Shown here piece by piece: positions 1-32,730 of a DNA stretch of 64,000 nt (position 1 is its first letter; each line of letters begins with the position of its first letter). This DNA is from Mytilus galloprovincialis. Lineage: Eukaryota > Mollusca > Bivalvia > Mytilida > Mytilidae. Where the stretch lies: NCBI RefSeq assembly GCF_965363235.1, contig NC_134844.1:51890872-51954871 (forward strand), given 5' to 3'. A program made the position numbers and the translations under genes. The notes under the pieces are model-generated. The model ran no database searches and was not told the origin of the DNA. It was given only the letters and a program-made list of their open reading frames with translations.

Positions 1-239
1 CTTATTATATTTAACCATTTCCGTTTATACTAATTGAATGAAATTGTTTACCAACCGTCCTCTTTGCATCTTATATATGTATGTAGGGTTTATGTACGAT
101 CTTATAACGTAACCCGGCGTTTATGGTGTTTGCTACTCTGAGGTTGTAGTGAAACGGATATACAATATATGTATTGAGTATCATACAAATAACTTATAGT
201 TTGTTATTACATTAGACACACAGTTCGAATAGAGATCTG

Positions 240-430
240 TTTCAGTTTCAATGCATGAAAGGTACGGCCTTCAATACGGAGCCTTGGCTCAACCCGAAAG
301 GTAAGATATAAAGAGACCAAAAATTACTAGTGCAAAACAATTCAAACAAGAAAACCAACGGTCGAATTTACAAAACAAAAACCCGAGAAACTCTTAATAT
401 AAACACAATCAACAATCGACAACTTCGAAC
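240..430 (+). repeat. Dispersed bivalve repeat (family 1) fragment
   Basis: It carries the phrase ACGGCCTTCAATACGGAGCC followed by AAAACAATTCAAACAAGAAAACCAACGG-type sequence, shared with copies near 6035, 32098, 32500 and others. It directly precedes the hammerhead-like motif at 440. No ORF. Confidence 0.55.
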
Positions 431-439
431 TCCAATGAA

Positions 440-486
440 ATTTCATGAGTCTTTTGTAGACGAAACGTGCGTCAGGCGTATATACT
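440..486 (+). ncRNA. Degenerate hammerhead-ribozyme-like motif (copy 1)
   Basis: The order of parts fits a hammerhead: a core-like TTCATGA, stem II GTC/GAC closing TTTTGTA, an exact GAAA core, a stem III of CGT...GCG around GCGTCAG, then the TA cleavage-site context. The first core box is TTCATGA, where CTGATGA is expected, so it differs at two conserved positions and is probably inactive. The shared phrase GACGAAACGYGCGTCWGGCG recurs elsewhere in the window. The family match to ribozymes of animal retrozymes and Penelope elements is from memory. Confidence 0.5.
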
Positions 487-1105
487 AAATTTAGTCCTGA
501 TATCTATGATGAGTTTACCTATACAATTCTTGCCAGATTTTTGTAAAACTTAAACTGTAGGTTGATATCAACATTATCTTGGACAAATTCTATAATGGTG
601 AACAATCGACCCTTTTTTATAAAGAGTTGAGCCTCTTGGACATATCAAAATTATGAAAATGGCCTCGTTAGCGTTCTCACGGGTACAATTTTGTCAGATT
701 TTTATAAGACTTTTACTATAGGTCCATATCAGCAATATCTCGGATAATTTCTATACATATTATGGTAGATGATTGACTCTTTAAAAGAGTTATGCCTCTT
801 GGAATGTAGAATATGTTTAAAACTGGGGACATTGGAAATATGTTCTTTTATTTATTTGGAATCAGTTTTGAAAAATTATTCTTCTCTTGTACTTCAAATG
901 GATAGAATTCGCAATGAAATTTTGAATTGTTTTACATTATTTTTTTACCTTTTACAGTTCATTTTCCTATAAATTAAGTGACATAAATATAAACAAAATA
1001 CTGGTAAATCAACCGTGAGAAAAGTGTTTTCGTCATCAATTTATCATAAAACCTGCATACGACTGTCATCTTATCTTAACTTTAGCTTTAAGTTTTATTT
1101 TTCAG

Positions 1106-1466
1106 AAAGAAAAATACCCAAGTTCCAATTTCAAACGAATCATTGGCGATGGTCGGAAAAGAAGTAATGTATGCACAAGTAAACAAGCCGACCGTTAAAC
1201 GTGACCACAGCACGTCAAGCCAAAAACCACAGCCAGCTGCATCCGATGATACATACGACCACATGGATCATCATCGACTAAGTCAGATCCACAATCCAAC
1301 AGAAAGTAACTATGACACCATGCGCAGTATTGCAAATGCAGGAGAAGAGGAAAACAACTATGACCACGTGACTGGAACTAAAAACGAATCTAAACGATTT
1401 GTAGTTGATGGTGCCTCAAATTACAGTCATGTTGAGGTGGAATGCCACGAGGTTAAAGACATATAG
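1106..1466 (+). CDS. Gene A terminal exon: tyrosine-motif cytoplasmic tail of a WSC/CTLD-type receptor
   Basis: The exon opens after a pyrimidine-rich acceptor (tttttcag, ending 1105) with one base completing a codon, then reads about 119 residues to TAG at 1464-1466. It contains five spaced tyrosine motifs: VMYAQV (fits the ITIM consensus), TYDHM, NYDTM, NYDHV and SNYSHV. YDHM and YDTM also fit the YxxM form bound by PI3-kinase p85 SH2 domains. The composition is hydrophilic, and it starts with a basic KK pair typical of residues just inside a membrane. It has the same start phase and the same YDxM - YDT(M/V) - YxH(V/L) order as the tail exon at 31439-31873, so it is the 3' end of a paralogue whose other exons lie left of the window. 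The signalling role is inferred from the motifs. The real start is the splice site, not an internal ATG. Confidence 0.72.
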
Positions 1467-1558
1467 TTGGAGTAATCGAAATTAAGTTGTATATGTACTT
1501 TTTTCAGAAGAACATCAAGCATGCATTTTTTAATGCGACAAGACGCTTAAAATATATA

Positions 1559-1602
1559 ATCAAGGATTTGTATAGTAAGATCTTGCTATACAAATCCTTG
1601 AT
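1559..1602. repeat. 44-bp near-perfect palindrome just downstream of gene A
   Basis: Arms ATCAAGGATTTGTATAG and its exact reverse complement surround a self-complementary centre (AAGATCTT) with one T:G position. There is essentially no loop. It lies 93 bases after the gene A stop, so it may be transcribed as a 3'-UTR hairpin or be a tiny MITE relic. Confidence 0.85.
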
Positions 1603-1625
1603 ATAATCAACATGTAGATGAATCT

Positions 1626-2212
1626 TAGTTTACACACAAGTCACTATTATTGAGTTTGAGAATTGTATTTATACAAGACCGTTAACGGAATTCACTATTT
1701 TATACAATCAATAGACGTATCTGCATTGAAAGGTCGATGTGAAAGAGTGAAGATTTTACAAGTCCTTGATATAATCAAATATATTGGTATCAATAAAGAA
1801 CGTTCAATATTAAGTTCTATAGTAGAATACATCTTCAAAAATGATGCTTATAAAGATGGTTAATTAGTGATGCAACCACATAATATTCCTATTATGTGAA
1901 TTTTATATTTTAGTCACAAGTTGATTGTAGCCCTATTTATTTTGAAAATATAAAAACAGACAAAATCAAACGTTTTGTGAAAATGTAACCAATTTTTACA
2001 TTTCTAACCTCCATCATTTTTTTGTACGTGTAAAGTGTTAACATTTTATATCATTAGAGTGACCACTGTTAACTTGAATCGTAGTGTACACATAATTCAC
2101 TATAATTGAGTTTGAGAATTTTATTTAATACAAGAACGTTAACGGAGTCGAATCACTTTTTATACAAGCAATAGAAGTATCTGCATCGAAAGGTCGATGT
2201 GAAAGAGTGAAG
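1626..2212 (+). repeat. Direct repeat pair, ~130 bp, copies at 1626-1752 and 2082-2212
   Basis: Both copies share TGAGTTTGAGAATT, the stretch AACGTTAACGGA (or CCGTTAACGGA), and a long identical end GAAAGGTCGATGTGAAAGAG followed by TGAAG. About 330 bases of unrelated AT-rich DNA separate them. No coding signal was seen. Confidence 0.7.
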
Positions 2213-3360
2213 AATATATTCAAAATTATATCCATCAACTCAGCATTTCGATGTGATACTGCAAGTAAACACATATTATTTGTGTATCGAGTATGTCCCA
2301 TGAGAAGCAAATTTTAGCCCAAAACAAAGAACTGTGTGGCTTGTTCAACTTAATATGTAAGCAAAGAATATTTGACTAAAAATTCTTCACTATTTCTATA
2401 AAATTGAGAAAGGAAATGGTGAATATGTCAAAGCGACAACCACCCGACCATAGAGCAAACAACAGCCTATGTTCATATATGTTATTTATTTTTTTGGTGT
2501 TTATTTCTATGTATTATGTATATATATATATATATATATACTATGACTTAGACCTGTTTTAGAAGGTACTTAACGAAAGTCTATTTTAAGGATGTGGGAG
2601 AGATTTTTATTTTTTAGTGTTTTTGGTTATATATTTTTTTTTTTTATTATTATATACTTGCAGTGCGCCCATTAATATAAACTCGATATAAGTTTATATT
2701 TTATATCAATTTTTAATTTTATTGGAATAAATTTGTTATCACGTCAATTTATCAATTTTTAAAGCAATGTAAAATTACATTTCTTCCAGTATTATTTTAC
2801 AAAAAACTATGTGCATGATAAATCTAATAAAAACTTACAATAAAGAGATTCTGTCGAAGCTTTTTAAAATCGTATATGATGTCCTAAGATTGCATTGGAA
2901 CTGAAAATTAAAAAATCTAAACGATTCTGATACTAGTTACCGCAGGAAATCCAAGCACATGTCGTACCTACTAGTAATGTTTTAGACATTTTACCATTTC
3001 TATGAAAATTATGTGCCAACAAGTGTTAGAAAAATTGACATTTTGAAAAAACTTTTACTACGTTTAAAATATCTAATTTTTGTTTAGCTCAGATTGTTTA
3101 CTTTTATATATTATTGTATATTTGCTAGTTCAATGCTTTTGATTAAAAGTAGTTTTGTCAATGTTTGCTTTCATTTGATCCAAAGCTGCATACATGAAGT
3201 TTGTGCGCATCAATTTCGTGAATGTATGACGTACAAATCAGAAAATGTAAATGCACTTGAATGAGATTTTCGTTTACTTAAAAAGAAAATGTATTTAAAT
3301 CATTAGATAAACATATTGCTATTATATTTTAAACAAATCAGGCCGTTAGTTTTCTCGTTT
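2213..3360. other. Intergenic, AT-rich
   Basis: A short fragment of repeat family 3 (AAATGGTGAATATGTCAAAG) lies at about 2408-2470 and a (TA)n run at about 2519-2540. Nothing else was recognised. Confidence 0.5.
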
Positions 3361-3369
3361 AAATTGTTA

Positions 3370-3975
3370 TCTTTTCTTATTTCGATGACTTTTAAAGCTG
3401 TCTATGTTGTATGGGTTTTACTCATTGTTACAGACCGAACAGTGACCTATAGTTATTAGGGTCTGTGTCATTTGGACTCTTGTGGATAGGTGTGTCTTTG
3501 ACAATCATACCACCTGTGTTTATTCTTTAAAGTAACGTAAGTGTAAAGTAATTTTTACTTGATAACTGGTATTTTAGATCAACTGGTGTCATTAAATTTC
3601 TATATTTTTCACTTTCAACTGTTGCCAAACTATAGGTCAACCAAAATCAATGGAGATCACAAAAGCATCGGTTGATTTTTTTTAACTGCCTTTGGTCAGA
3701 GATATGATGACAACTTCGGTTCTTCACTAATGATTGTTATTGTCTTTTGTCTTATTTCCAAGATTACACCATGTTTTCTTGGTTATATAGACTCGTTTGA
3801 ATTGTTTTACATTGTCATTTCGGGGCCTAGACCTTTTATAGCTGACTATGCGGTATGGACTTTGCTCATTGTTGAAGGCCGAACGGTGACCTTTAGTTGT
3901 TAATTTTTTGTGTCATTTTGATCTCTTGTGGAGAGTTGTCTCATCGGCAATAATACCACATCTTTTTTTTATATA
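3370..3975 (-). repeat. Two reversed copies of dispersed repeat family 1
   Basis: The copies at about 3375-3530 and 3800-3970 both contain, in reverse, the phrase set for 'ACTATAGGTCAC', 'GCAAAG/ACCCATAC' and 'TGGTATGATTGCCAA', matching the forward copy at 6035-6260. Non-coding. Confidence 0.65.
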
Positions 3976-5040
3976 AATTTTAAATAAATTACAAATTTCT
4001 CCATTATTTGTTTAACCTCATTATTTTGTTTTAAATATGCTTGTTACACTATTGACAATAATTATAGTATAACGCATTGTGTATTGTATTAATCTGCTAA
4101 TAACATAAAATACATGTAAAAGTTGCATTGTCCCTAGGCTTTTTTTAATTTCTTATATCAATCTGATTAATTGTCATTTGTTTTTACAGCTGATCATTTT
4201 TATTTCGATAAACTATTGTGTATAGCGTGAATGTACCCAAATTGCACCTATTTTGACAGTTGTTTCGCTTACGTGTATTTATGATCAACACAAACATGTG
4301 CATTCTGTGTTTATTTTGTAGATGCATCCTTATTTACTATATAGTTTCTCCAATTTGATTATGAAATCATATTGAATCATAATAAAAACGGGTTTGGACA
4401 AACCTCCGAACGATCCTTGATTCTGTAATGAGGACTACCTATATTCCATCCATTCTTTGATCCGCATCCGTAAACATCGACTTAGCGATGTTTTGTGTAA
4501 TTCTTAAAATATTTAGAACAATTCATTTCTTAAGAGGTTGATGTTGGTAAGATATTTTTTTTGCTTTTTTTTATTCGACTTGTAGAGGTCGCATTGAGAC
4601 GTACATTTGTATGTAGGTTTCACTTTAATTCCAGAGAACACATCATCTGTTGATACATACTGTGAAAGTTTTATGCATGTCTACATATAATTAGCTATTT
4701 TAAAAACGAGCATATTAATGTCAAACAAAAGCAAAAATGTTTTGTCTCAACAAAAAATCTGCTACTTTTTTTTTGTGCTATATAGGTGCAATTTATGTAC
4801 GCTACATGCAATTTGGGTGTTGTGACGTTACTAATTTGTGGCGATGATTGGGTGCAAAGATTTAAATCATTTATGCTTGAATTTTGTTTAATAAAAGTAA
4901 AATTCTTATCTTCGTGTGAGAAACAACGTCTGGTGTCTCTTTCAAACCTCCTGATATTTTAGAAAGACAATAATGGCAATTTGCTGTAAAAAATTTATGA
5001 GGATCAGTTGGTTTCTCAAAAAAAACTTTGAAATAAAGTG
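3976..5040. other. Intergenic, no gene seen
   Basis: AT-rich sequence with only short spurious ORFs and no splice-flanked homologous exon. Confidence 0.5.
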
Positions 5041-5044
5041 GATA

Positions 5045-5180
5045 TAAAATGCAATGAAAATGAAGAATGGGTCAAAAAGACAACAACTCGATCAAAGAGT
5101 AGAAAACAGCAGAAGGGCTGCAATGGGTCTTCAACAAAGTAAGATAATCCCTCAACCGGAGGCGGACTTCATCTGTTCAA
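5045..5180 (+). repeat. Dispersed repeat family 3
   Basis: Contains the phrase GTCAAAAAGACAACAACTCG followed by CAGAAG...GTCTTCAA, then a CGGAGGC-type end. Other copies lie near 11775, 12010 (reverse), 22100 (reverse), 37975 and 41735 (reverse). Confidence 0.6.
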
Positions 5181-5654
5181 ATGAGTCATTTTCAATAGCA
5201 AAATTTTTCGACGTGCAGATTTTCCTATCCTAATATATGTCAATCGCAAAATTACCATAATGAATTGTGAAAAGTTCGTTTTTATAAAACATATTTGCTA
5301 ACAAGTACTTAGTCTACATCACTTCTAGTACGTCTCACTGATATAACACGATATAATGAGCAATATTTTGCTAGCAGTTTGAGCTACAAAATGTAAACTT
5401 GAGAACAATAATTTTCCTACAGCAGTGCAACAAAAGGAAACACTCTACAATTTTAGACTTTCAAGCATGCATTTCATGCATTTATATTATCACAAACCAG
5501 TTCTAGCCTCGCAGCTAAAATGTTGCAGCTGTGTTTGCAAATAAGTTTATCCTCCCATTTCATTCGGCATTTTATGTTGTGATTTCCCAATGCGCGTTTT
5601 TCTTTTATCAAGTTAACAAGATACATTCATCAATAAGACAACCAGACAATAATT

Positions 5655-6015
5655 TTAAGGAAGCCATCGTGAGTTGGTTGACCGTTAACGGTTATGGAAT
5701 ATCCGTTTCACAAATGTAGACGGATAGGTTCCAATTTGCGTAACCACTAACCACAATCCCATCCGCTTTTCCCCGAAGATGATCTTAAAAATTCAACTTA
5801 TTACCGGGTTTTACTTACATGAGCAACTCAACGGATGCCACAAATGGAGCAGGATCTGCTCAGTCTACCGGAGCATCTGACAATAATCTGTTTTTTTTTT
5901 TCTGATTTTGTTCGTGTTGCTTAGACTTTAGTATTCTATGCTGTGTTTCGTGTACTGTTGTTTGTCTTTTTGTCTTTATTCTTTCTAGCCATGGTGTTGT
6001 CAGTTTATTTTCGAC
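5655..6015 (+). mobile_element. 5'-truncated Penelope-like (Naiad-type) 3' fragment
   Basis: The left part encodes a decayed end of the reverse transcriptase thumb (HELV, YGISVSQM, then TAG), matching 54480-54530 of the better copy. It continues into the same 3' UTR (GAGCAGGATCTGCT, CATGG near GTTGTCAGTTT). Truncation at the 5' side is normal for these retroelements. Confidence 0.75.
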
Positions 6016-6034
6016 TTATGATTTGTATTTAAAA

Positions 6035-6265
6035 AAGAAGATGTGGTATGATTGCCAATGAGACAACTATCCACAAAAGACCAAAAACATTAACAACTAT
6101 AGGTCACCGTACGGCCTTCAACAATGAGCAAAGCCCATACCGCATAGTCAGCTATAAAAGGCCCCGTTAAGACAATGTAAAACAATTAAAACGAGAAAAC
6201 TAACGGCCTTATTTATGTAAAAAAATGAACGAAAAACAAATATGTAACACATAAACAAACGACAA
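6035..6265 (+). repeat. Dispersed repeat family 1, best forward copy
   Basis: It opens with AGATGTGGTATGATTGCCAA followed by an ACAACTATCCAC phrase. It ends in AAAACGAGAAAACTAACGGCC and shows no coding capacity. I recognise it as a very common bivalve dispersed repeat. It directly follows the Penelope fragment. Confidence 0.7.
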
Positions 6266-7284
6266 CCACTGAATTTATAGTCTCTTTGAAATCTTTTGCC
6301 TCTCTTTTTCGAACGATTAACGAATGTCATTTTGATATCGTTGATCATCATGACACATCTGAAAAGTAAGATAATCGTAAAATCAAAATTAAAAGATTCG
6401 AATGATGTATGATTGTTTACTTAAATATAGATATTTAGCAATTTCGAAACAAATATTGTGGTAGATATTCCTCATATGTTCAACTTTGATTTGCTATATA
6501 TCAATGTTACGGTTCTAGAAATCTTATACAGGTATCAATTGGGACCTATGCTACCGCTTCAACCTTCTATTGCCAAACTTTCTTTTGTTGAGATTTTGTT
6601 AGGCCCTGTGCTTTTAGTTCATATACATTTTGTATCTATCATGATGATATCTACAAATAACAATATATTTTTTTATGGTTTGATATCACAAGTAAAGAAG
6701 ACCTATTAAAAAAGAATTTTAAATCGATATTTGAACATGATCATCCCTTCTCAATTCATGTTTGGAAAAAAGATCGCAAAGATCTGATAAAAGATTTAAA
6801 CTACTTGTTCTGAGTGTATACGAAAAGACAATTTCTGATGAATGGTGTGAATAACTTGTTTGAGTGCATACGGAAGAAAGTTGTAATTATCTGAATTTAC
6901 AAACGTCCTAAAATGTTACTATGAAGTTAATTCTATATTGTTTAACATATTTAGACATTATGGAAAGGCCTTCGTGTTAACATAATTATACACATACCAT
7001 TTTCGTTTACATGTGAATTTATATACAATATATGTTTTACACATGAAAAATCCTTGCTAAATATTGCAATACCAGTTCATTCTAAAATTAAGAAAAGATA
7101 AGAAATGTTATTTATGTACAACCTGTTATATGTCTTACCATTTAAAAAAAAATTTAAAAGCGATTAGATTTATGTTCTGAATCTTGAATGCTTCAAAACT
7201 TCTGTATCGTCTAAAAGTCAATGTTTGATGTGTCTGAGCTTTTGATTTTACCATTTGATTATGTTGATTTGGACTTTTATCTAG

Positions 7285-7705
7285 AAGTTGACCATGCGGG
7301 TCGGGTTAAAACAACACTTTGCGACAAAAGAGATGAATTCAGCTTCCCAATTGTTACCTTTTCATTTTTAAACCAAGAGATCGAAATGGTGAAGTTTTAA
7401 TCATCACTTCGTAAACATTACGGACGCCATCATGAGTTGGTTGAACGTTATGGAATATTCGTTATACAGATGATATCGGATATGTTCCTTATGTCGAGAC
7501 TACAATCCACTTCACTTTTCACGAATGTGACCTACCGAATTAGACTTTTTACCGGATTTCTTACAACATGAGCAACACGACGGGTGTCACATTTGTAGGA
7601 GGATCTGCTTTCCCTTCCATAGCACCACCTGAAATCATCCCTAGATTTTGGTGTGGTCCGTGTTGTTTTTGTACCCCTATTTGTGACAATTTTATCATGC
7701 ATCAT
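7285..7705 (+). mobile_element. Truncated, mutated Penelope-like (Naiad-type) fragment
   Basis: It retains the thumb-region reading (CGACAAAAGAGATGAATTCA corresponds to DKRDEFS), an internal deletion, the HHELV...YGI segment, and the 3' UTR phrase ACACGACGGGTG. Stops interrupt the reading frame. It joins repeat family 2 at about 7725. Confidence 0.75.
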
Positions 7706-7724
7706 TGTCAATATAATGGAAATT

Positions 7725-7940
7725 GATGCCACTGTCGTACAATTGAGAGGTTTATCGCTATAAAACCAGGTTCAATCCATTTTTTTTTACATTTGAAAAT
7801 GCCTGTACCAAGTCAGGAATATGACAGTTGTTGTCCATTAGTTTGATGTGTTTCATCTTTTAATTTGTCATTTGATTAGGGACTTTCCGTTTTTGAATTT
7901 TCCTCGGAGTTCAGTATTTTTGTAATTTTACTTTTTTTCA
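7725..7940 (+). repeat. Dispersed repeat family 2
   Basis: Phrases GAGAGGTTTATCGCTATAAA, TGCCTGTACCAAGTCAGGAA and GGGACTTTCCG recur at 10265-10560, 13090-13390, 42845-43145 and, reversed, at 33655-33950. No ORF. Confidence 0.65.
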
Positions 7941-7944
7941 ATGC

Positions 7945-9895
7945 AATTGTCAGTCAAATTTTTTGTTTACTTGATATACGCTTATCTCTACATAACATGA
8001 AAAACACCGAAATGTCTATAATTTAGAGTTTTCTTATTTCTCAAAATCTTAGCTAATGTAAATACAATTTACGAACTATACCAGCATTATTAGTTTGTAT
8101 GCCAGACGCTAGATGCATGTCTGTAAAACACTCAAATGAATAAAAAAAAAAGTTAAAAGGTCATATCAACATTTACACGCGTGGTTAAGAAGATTAATAA
8201 TCAATGTTTTGTTGGATTGAACTTAATTAATAAGTGTTACAAATCTCCTATTGCGCCAACAGTGCTCATGCTACTTATATTTCATTGTTTTGACACGAAA
8301 AGGGCAACTGTAACCAGTTTCATAAATATTCAATTGAAAAAAATCCATCTGACAGCAGATCATTTCACAAGAACTGTTCTATGCATCGTCTTTATATTAT
8401 TGATAATTATAGATAACATCACTGTATCTCGGGCAATACCAATTTTTTTCCAATGTTGTGCTATGCTGGGTTTTTATAATTTTTATTCTTTTTGTGTGGT
8501 TTTTTTTTTTTTGTAATTATAAGATATCCTGTTTCTCTGTTCGTTTTACAGAAATAGTTCATACTGTTTGCAGTATTATATATAAGATTAAAGATTTCGT
8601 ATCGATCAATTGAACATATCAAGTTATTTATACGCTATGTATGACCTTGATTAAAACTTACAACTGGTGATACAGAAAATAAAAGAAGACAGCCCAAAAA
8701 GGTCAATTATATGATTTTGATACAATTATAGTTTCACCCAATTCTCTTGCATGACGTGACTTTGAGAATTGCAAAACAAACAACACACAATACAACAGTA
8801 GGATTGCAGACTTCCGCTGATACGGATAAATGCAATGATAACAAAATTAAACAAATACGAGAAGTTCTATTGTTCAAATAAAATTTCAGAAGTTTCTTTT
8901 CCATTAAATCAATTTTAAGTATTTGTAAATGTACGACAGGAAATACAATCTTTCAGTTTAAACAAAATAAAACTTCCTGGTAAAATATATCTGTTATATC
9001 AGTAAACTCTAACTCAAATTCATTGCGACGTTGAATTGTTTTATAATCGACCATTCCCATTTGATAATTGTATAGATTTTAAAATTCATTTTCGGAATGT
9101 ATATATTCAAGGCCAAAATATTTCAGTCTATGAATGTTCTCAAATAATGATTATTATTTCACTATTTAACTTTCTTTAGTGATTGAACAAAAAATAATCT
9201 CTTGTTTTATATCATATATTTCGTAGATAATGCCCCTTTAAATGAACGAGTAATCTTCGTCCACTATATTTATGATATTACTACTGCCGCACTAATTACT
9301 AAATCAGCTTTTTCCTATACTGCTAAGATCGTCCTGAATATGCATGAAATATTTGCCACTGGACGTTAAGCAACCAACAATCAATCAATTCTATATTGCT
9401 TGCATTATGATGCCCTATGACGTACACGGAAGTATAAGGATGACCTACACTTAAAGTACATTAATCTATAATTTCCTGTAATGTATAAGTAGAAATAGAA
9501 AACCAATTGAAACACTTAACAGTTTATATTTCATGTAAACGGGGTTTAAACGTTTTCTATGTATAGTAAATATTCATTACTTTTAGTTTAAATTTACAGT
9601 TATGGTATGATCTATTATTCTGTAACAAATTTATCGAGAAGGCAAATATAGGAGAAATAATTGTCTTAACTTGACTCGGTGATGATCGAATTTATTTTAA
9701 GAGTCTATTTTCCGGCTCCGCAAACAGCTAACATTTACAATACTATGTTGATTGACTCCTTTATATACGTAAAAAAAAAGACGAAACGAAAAGGTAGTTC
9801 AATTTTGATTCTCGAAATATTGAGTATTTTCTACAAGAATATTTATAAGCATTTATAGGAACTGTCTCATATATTGTTCTATTATACATTTTTCA
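7945..9895. other. Intergenic; weak hammerhead-like relic and a mollusc-type short repeat
   Basis: At about 8098-8150 (- strand) lies a heavily eroded relative of the hammerhead-like family (GCCAGACGC...GTCTGTAAAAC). At about 9340-9395 a stretch containing TTGCCACTGGACGTTAAGCA is a short repeat familiar from bivalves. Otherwise nothing was recognised. Confidence 0.4.
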
Positions 9896-9898
9896 TAA

Positions 9899-10250
9899 TC
9901 TTGTCTTTCATTATTGTTAACTTTGGGTTTTTTCTATATGCCTTTTTGTGTTACTTTGTTTTATATGACGTGGCTCTGTACTTATAAATCCCGTCATTGT
10001 GTTATTGTTCTATGGTACACTTTTTGTCGTCTTGTCTTTATTTTTGCTATTGAGCTTCGTCTCTATGCTTTTTTGTGTTCCTTTGTTACATATAACGTGA
10101 CTCTGTACTAATAAATCCCGTCATTGTATTATTGTTATTGGTACAATTATTGTATTCTGGTCTTTCATTTTTGCTAATGTATTGTGTCCGTAATATGCCT
10201 CTGTGTGCTACTTTGTTACATAATATGTTTGTTGTTCTAGTAAGATTACT
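9899..10250 (+). repeat. Tandem repeat, ~120-bp unit, about three copies
   Basis: Each unit holds CTTGTCTTTMATTWTTGCTA-like sequence, GTTACTTTGTT, GACGTGGCTCTGTACT and ATAAATCCCGTCATTGT. The third unit is partial. The same unit appears inverted at 34640-34930. Confidence 0.75.
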
Positions 10251-10264
10251 ATGTTAATTGCTGT

Positions 10265-10560
10265 ACCCCTTGTTTTGACATGTTTCCCTATCATGTCTGT
10301 AAGATAAGTTTACACCTCGTTGCCAATATAACAAAAATTTATACAACTGACATACAGGTGAGAGGTTTAGCTAGCTATTAAACTATGTTTAATACACCAT
10401 TTTCTACATAAGAAAGTGCCTGTACAATTAGGAATATGACATTTGATATCCATTCGTTTGATGTGTTGGAGCTTTTGATTTTGCCAATTGATTGGGGACT
10501 TTCCGTTTAGATTTTTCCTGGAAGTTCGGTATTTTTTTGTAATTTTGCTTTTTATATATT
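10265..10560 (+). repeat. Dispersed repeat family 2
   Basis: Contains GAGAGGTTTAGCTAGCTATT, a TGCCTGTACAATTAGGAATA phrase and GGGGACTTTCCGTTTAGATT. It abuts the tandem array on its left. Confidence 0.65.
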
Positions 10561-10815
10561 TGTATAATTCAGCTGAATCATCGACCGATTGAACATAAAA
10601 TCATCTTGTAGAAAGAGTGTATATGCTTCGTTTTCGGTGAATTGTTTAGATTATAATGGACTTTTACAAAAAAAATAGAACTCGTAAAGGAATAAAGGGA
10701 AATTCAATGTTACTTGCATTGCATTTATTATTTTTTTTATGTTTCTTATATTTCAGAAGGTAGTCAAATGGTAGTTATAATAGATTCGTTTTTATAATAG
10801 TCCATTGTTTCTGCA

Positions 10816-11085
10816 GGACACCACACGAGCTCCTTCGCGGCTCTGTTCTAAGTGGTCTTTCGTGTCTGCTCTATATAAATGATATTGGCGAAAATGTATG
10901 TTTAGTTATCAGACTTTTTGCTGAGGACACATTACGGGGCAACTCAACATCTAGCTTTTACGACTTAAATTTAGTAATTAATCGTGATTTGAATAAGTTC
11001 AGTATTAAAATTTCGATCTACAACTTGGCTTATATCCCTCAAACCAAATGAAACGTAAAACAGAATTTGCTTAAATATTGAGATT
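10816..11085 (+). pseudogene. LINE reverse-transcriptase fragment, decayed
   Basis: The sequence reads GSVLSGLSCLLYINDI, then LFAEDT, then LNKFSI...N. These match the QGSVLGPLLFLIYINDL / LFADDT / late-motif order of Jockey- or CR1-like LINE reverse transcriptases, with A-E replacing the second position of the catalytic pair and stops further on. Only the palm region survives. Confidence 0.7.
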
Positions 11086-11618
11086 ACGAATAATATAAGT
11101 TTTTCATTCAATAGAATGTTTCTTCTTTCTGTTTAAAAAGATGTGCATCACGTGGATGCAGGGGTGCTACAATTGTAAAATAATAATTGAAAAAATTAAT
11201 AATAAGAATATCGTTTCTAACAACTTATTTGAAAACTTCAAAGTAATTTCATGACGTACTTTGGGAATTAGTTAGTATTTAAAAACTTAGTAGTTAACTA
11301 CATGTACATGGTGGTATTTTATACTGACGCATGAATTTGAAGGAAATAAAGACAAAATTCAATGGCCTCAAAGTAAATTGACATTGCTATACTTACGGAA
11401 TAAATACGCATTTAGTTAGTTAGTGTTGATACATACGAAATGATGTACAATCCTCTTAAAAGGAAAAAACGGAAACGTGCTCTATATTATACGAGTGTTT
11501 AAACCATATTTGCAGTCGAAACAATAACTTTTTACTTAGATTTCTATACAATTTACAAATAAAACAAGTAAATACATACATGTAATATTTATAAGCTAGT
11601 TTGGTGGATAACTGCAGT

Positions 11619-31873
<20,255 letters not shown>

Positions 31874-32094
31874 TTTCAAATACTGTTAGCTTACTTGTTA
31901 TTTAAATCTTATATACATGAGTCAATACCATATATCTTTTATTTCACTACACACCAAATTGTATTTGCCAAGAGACACACGCAATAAATACATATTTCAT
32001 AATGCATATGTACACACATACACACGAATACACAAGTAATATAAGTGCAATTACAGATATTACAGTAGATGTCAACATGGTAAAGTACATGTAA

Positions 32095-32730
32095 ATAAGA
32101 AGATGTGGTATAATTGCCAATTTGACAACTCTCCACAAGAAACCAAATAACACAGAACTTAATAACTATAGGTCAAAGTACAGCCTTCAACAATGATTAA
32201 AGCCCATACCGCATAGATATGGTTTAAGTACATGGTTTACCAAAAGAGCCCACATTAATATAAATCAATCTTATAAAGTTACATCAATCAGTTGTTTAAA
32301 TCATAGAGACTTTGACTGTGTATCAGTTCAATAAATAAGAAGAGCCACAATGGTCTAAACCTTGCCGTAATTTTTTTTTATATCATGTGCAGAATGTGCA
32401 AAATCATATCATTAAGATATTGTAAAATATGCCTGTCCAAAATTGGGAGCTTGTAATTCAGTGGTTAAACTTTGTTGCTGTGTTACATAGAGAAGATATT
32501 GTATGAGTACCAATAAGACAACCCTCCATCAAAGTCAAAATTTATAAAAGTAAACCATTATAGGTTTAAGTAATTTCTTCAATACGGAGTCTTGGCTCAC
32601 TCCTTACAGTAAGCTATAAAGGGGTTCAAAATAAATTGTCGTTAAACTATTAAAACAGGCAAACGAACAGTCTAATACACATAAAAAACGAGAAACGAAA
32701 AACACTTACGAACCACATAACGACAACAAC
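32095..32730 (+). repeat. Two forward copies of dispersed repeat family 1
   Basis: The copy at about 32098-32225 (AGATGTGGTATAATTGCCAA...) is followed by one at about 32495-32720 (TATTGTATGAGTACCAATAA ... GGAGTCTTGGCTCAC). Non-coding. Confidence 0.6.

Noticed and set aside
8181..8516. 111-residue + strand frame
   Set aside because: Composition fits AT-rich non-coding DNA; it ends in a poly-T run and has no domain or splice context.
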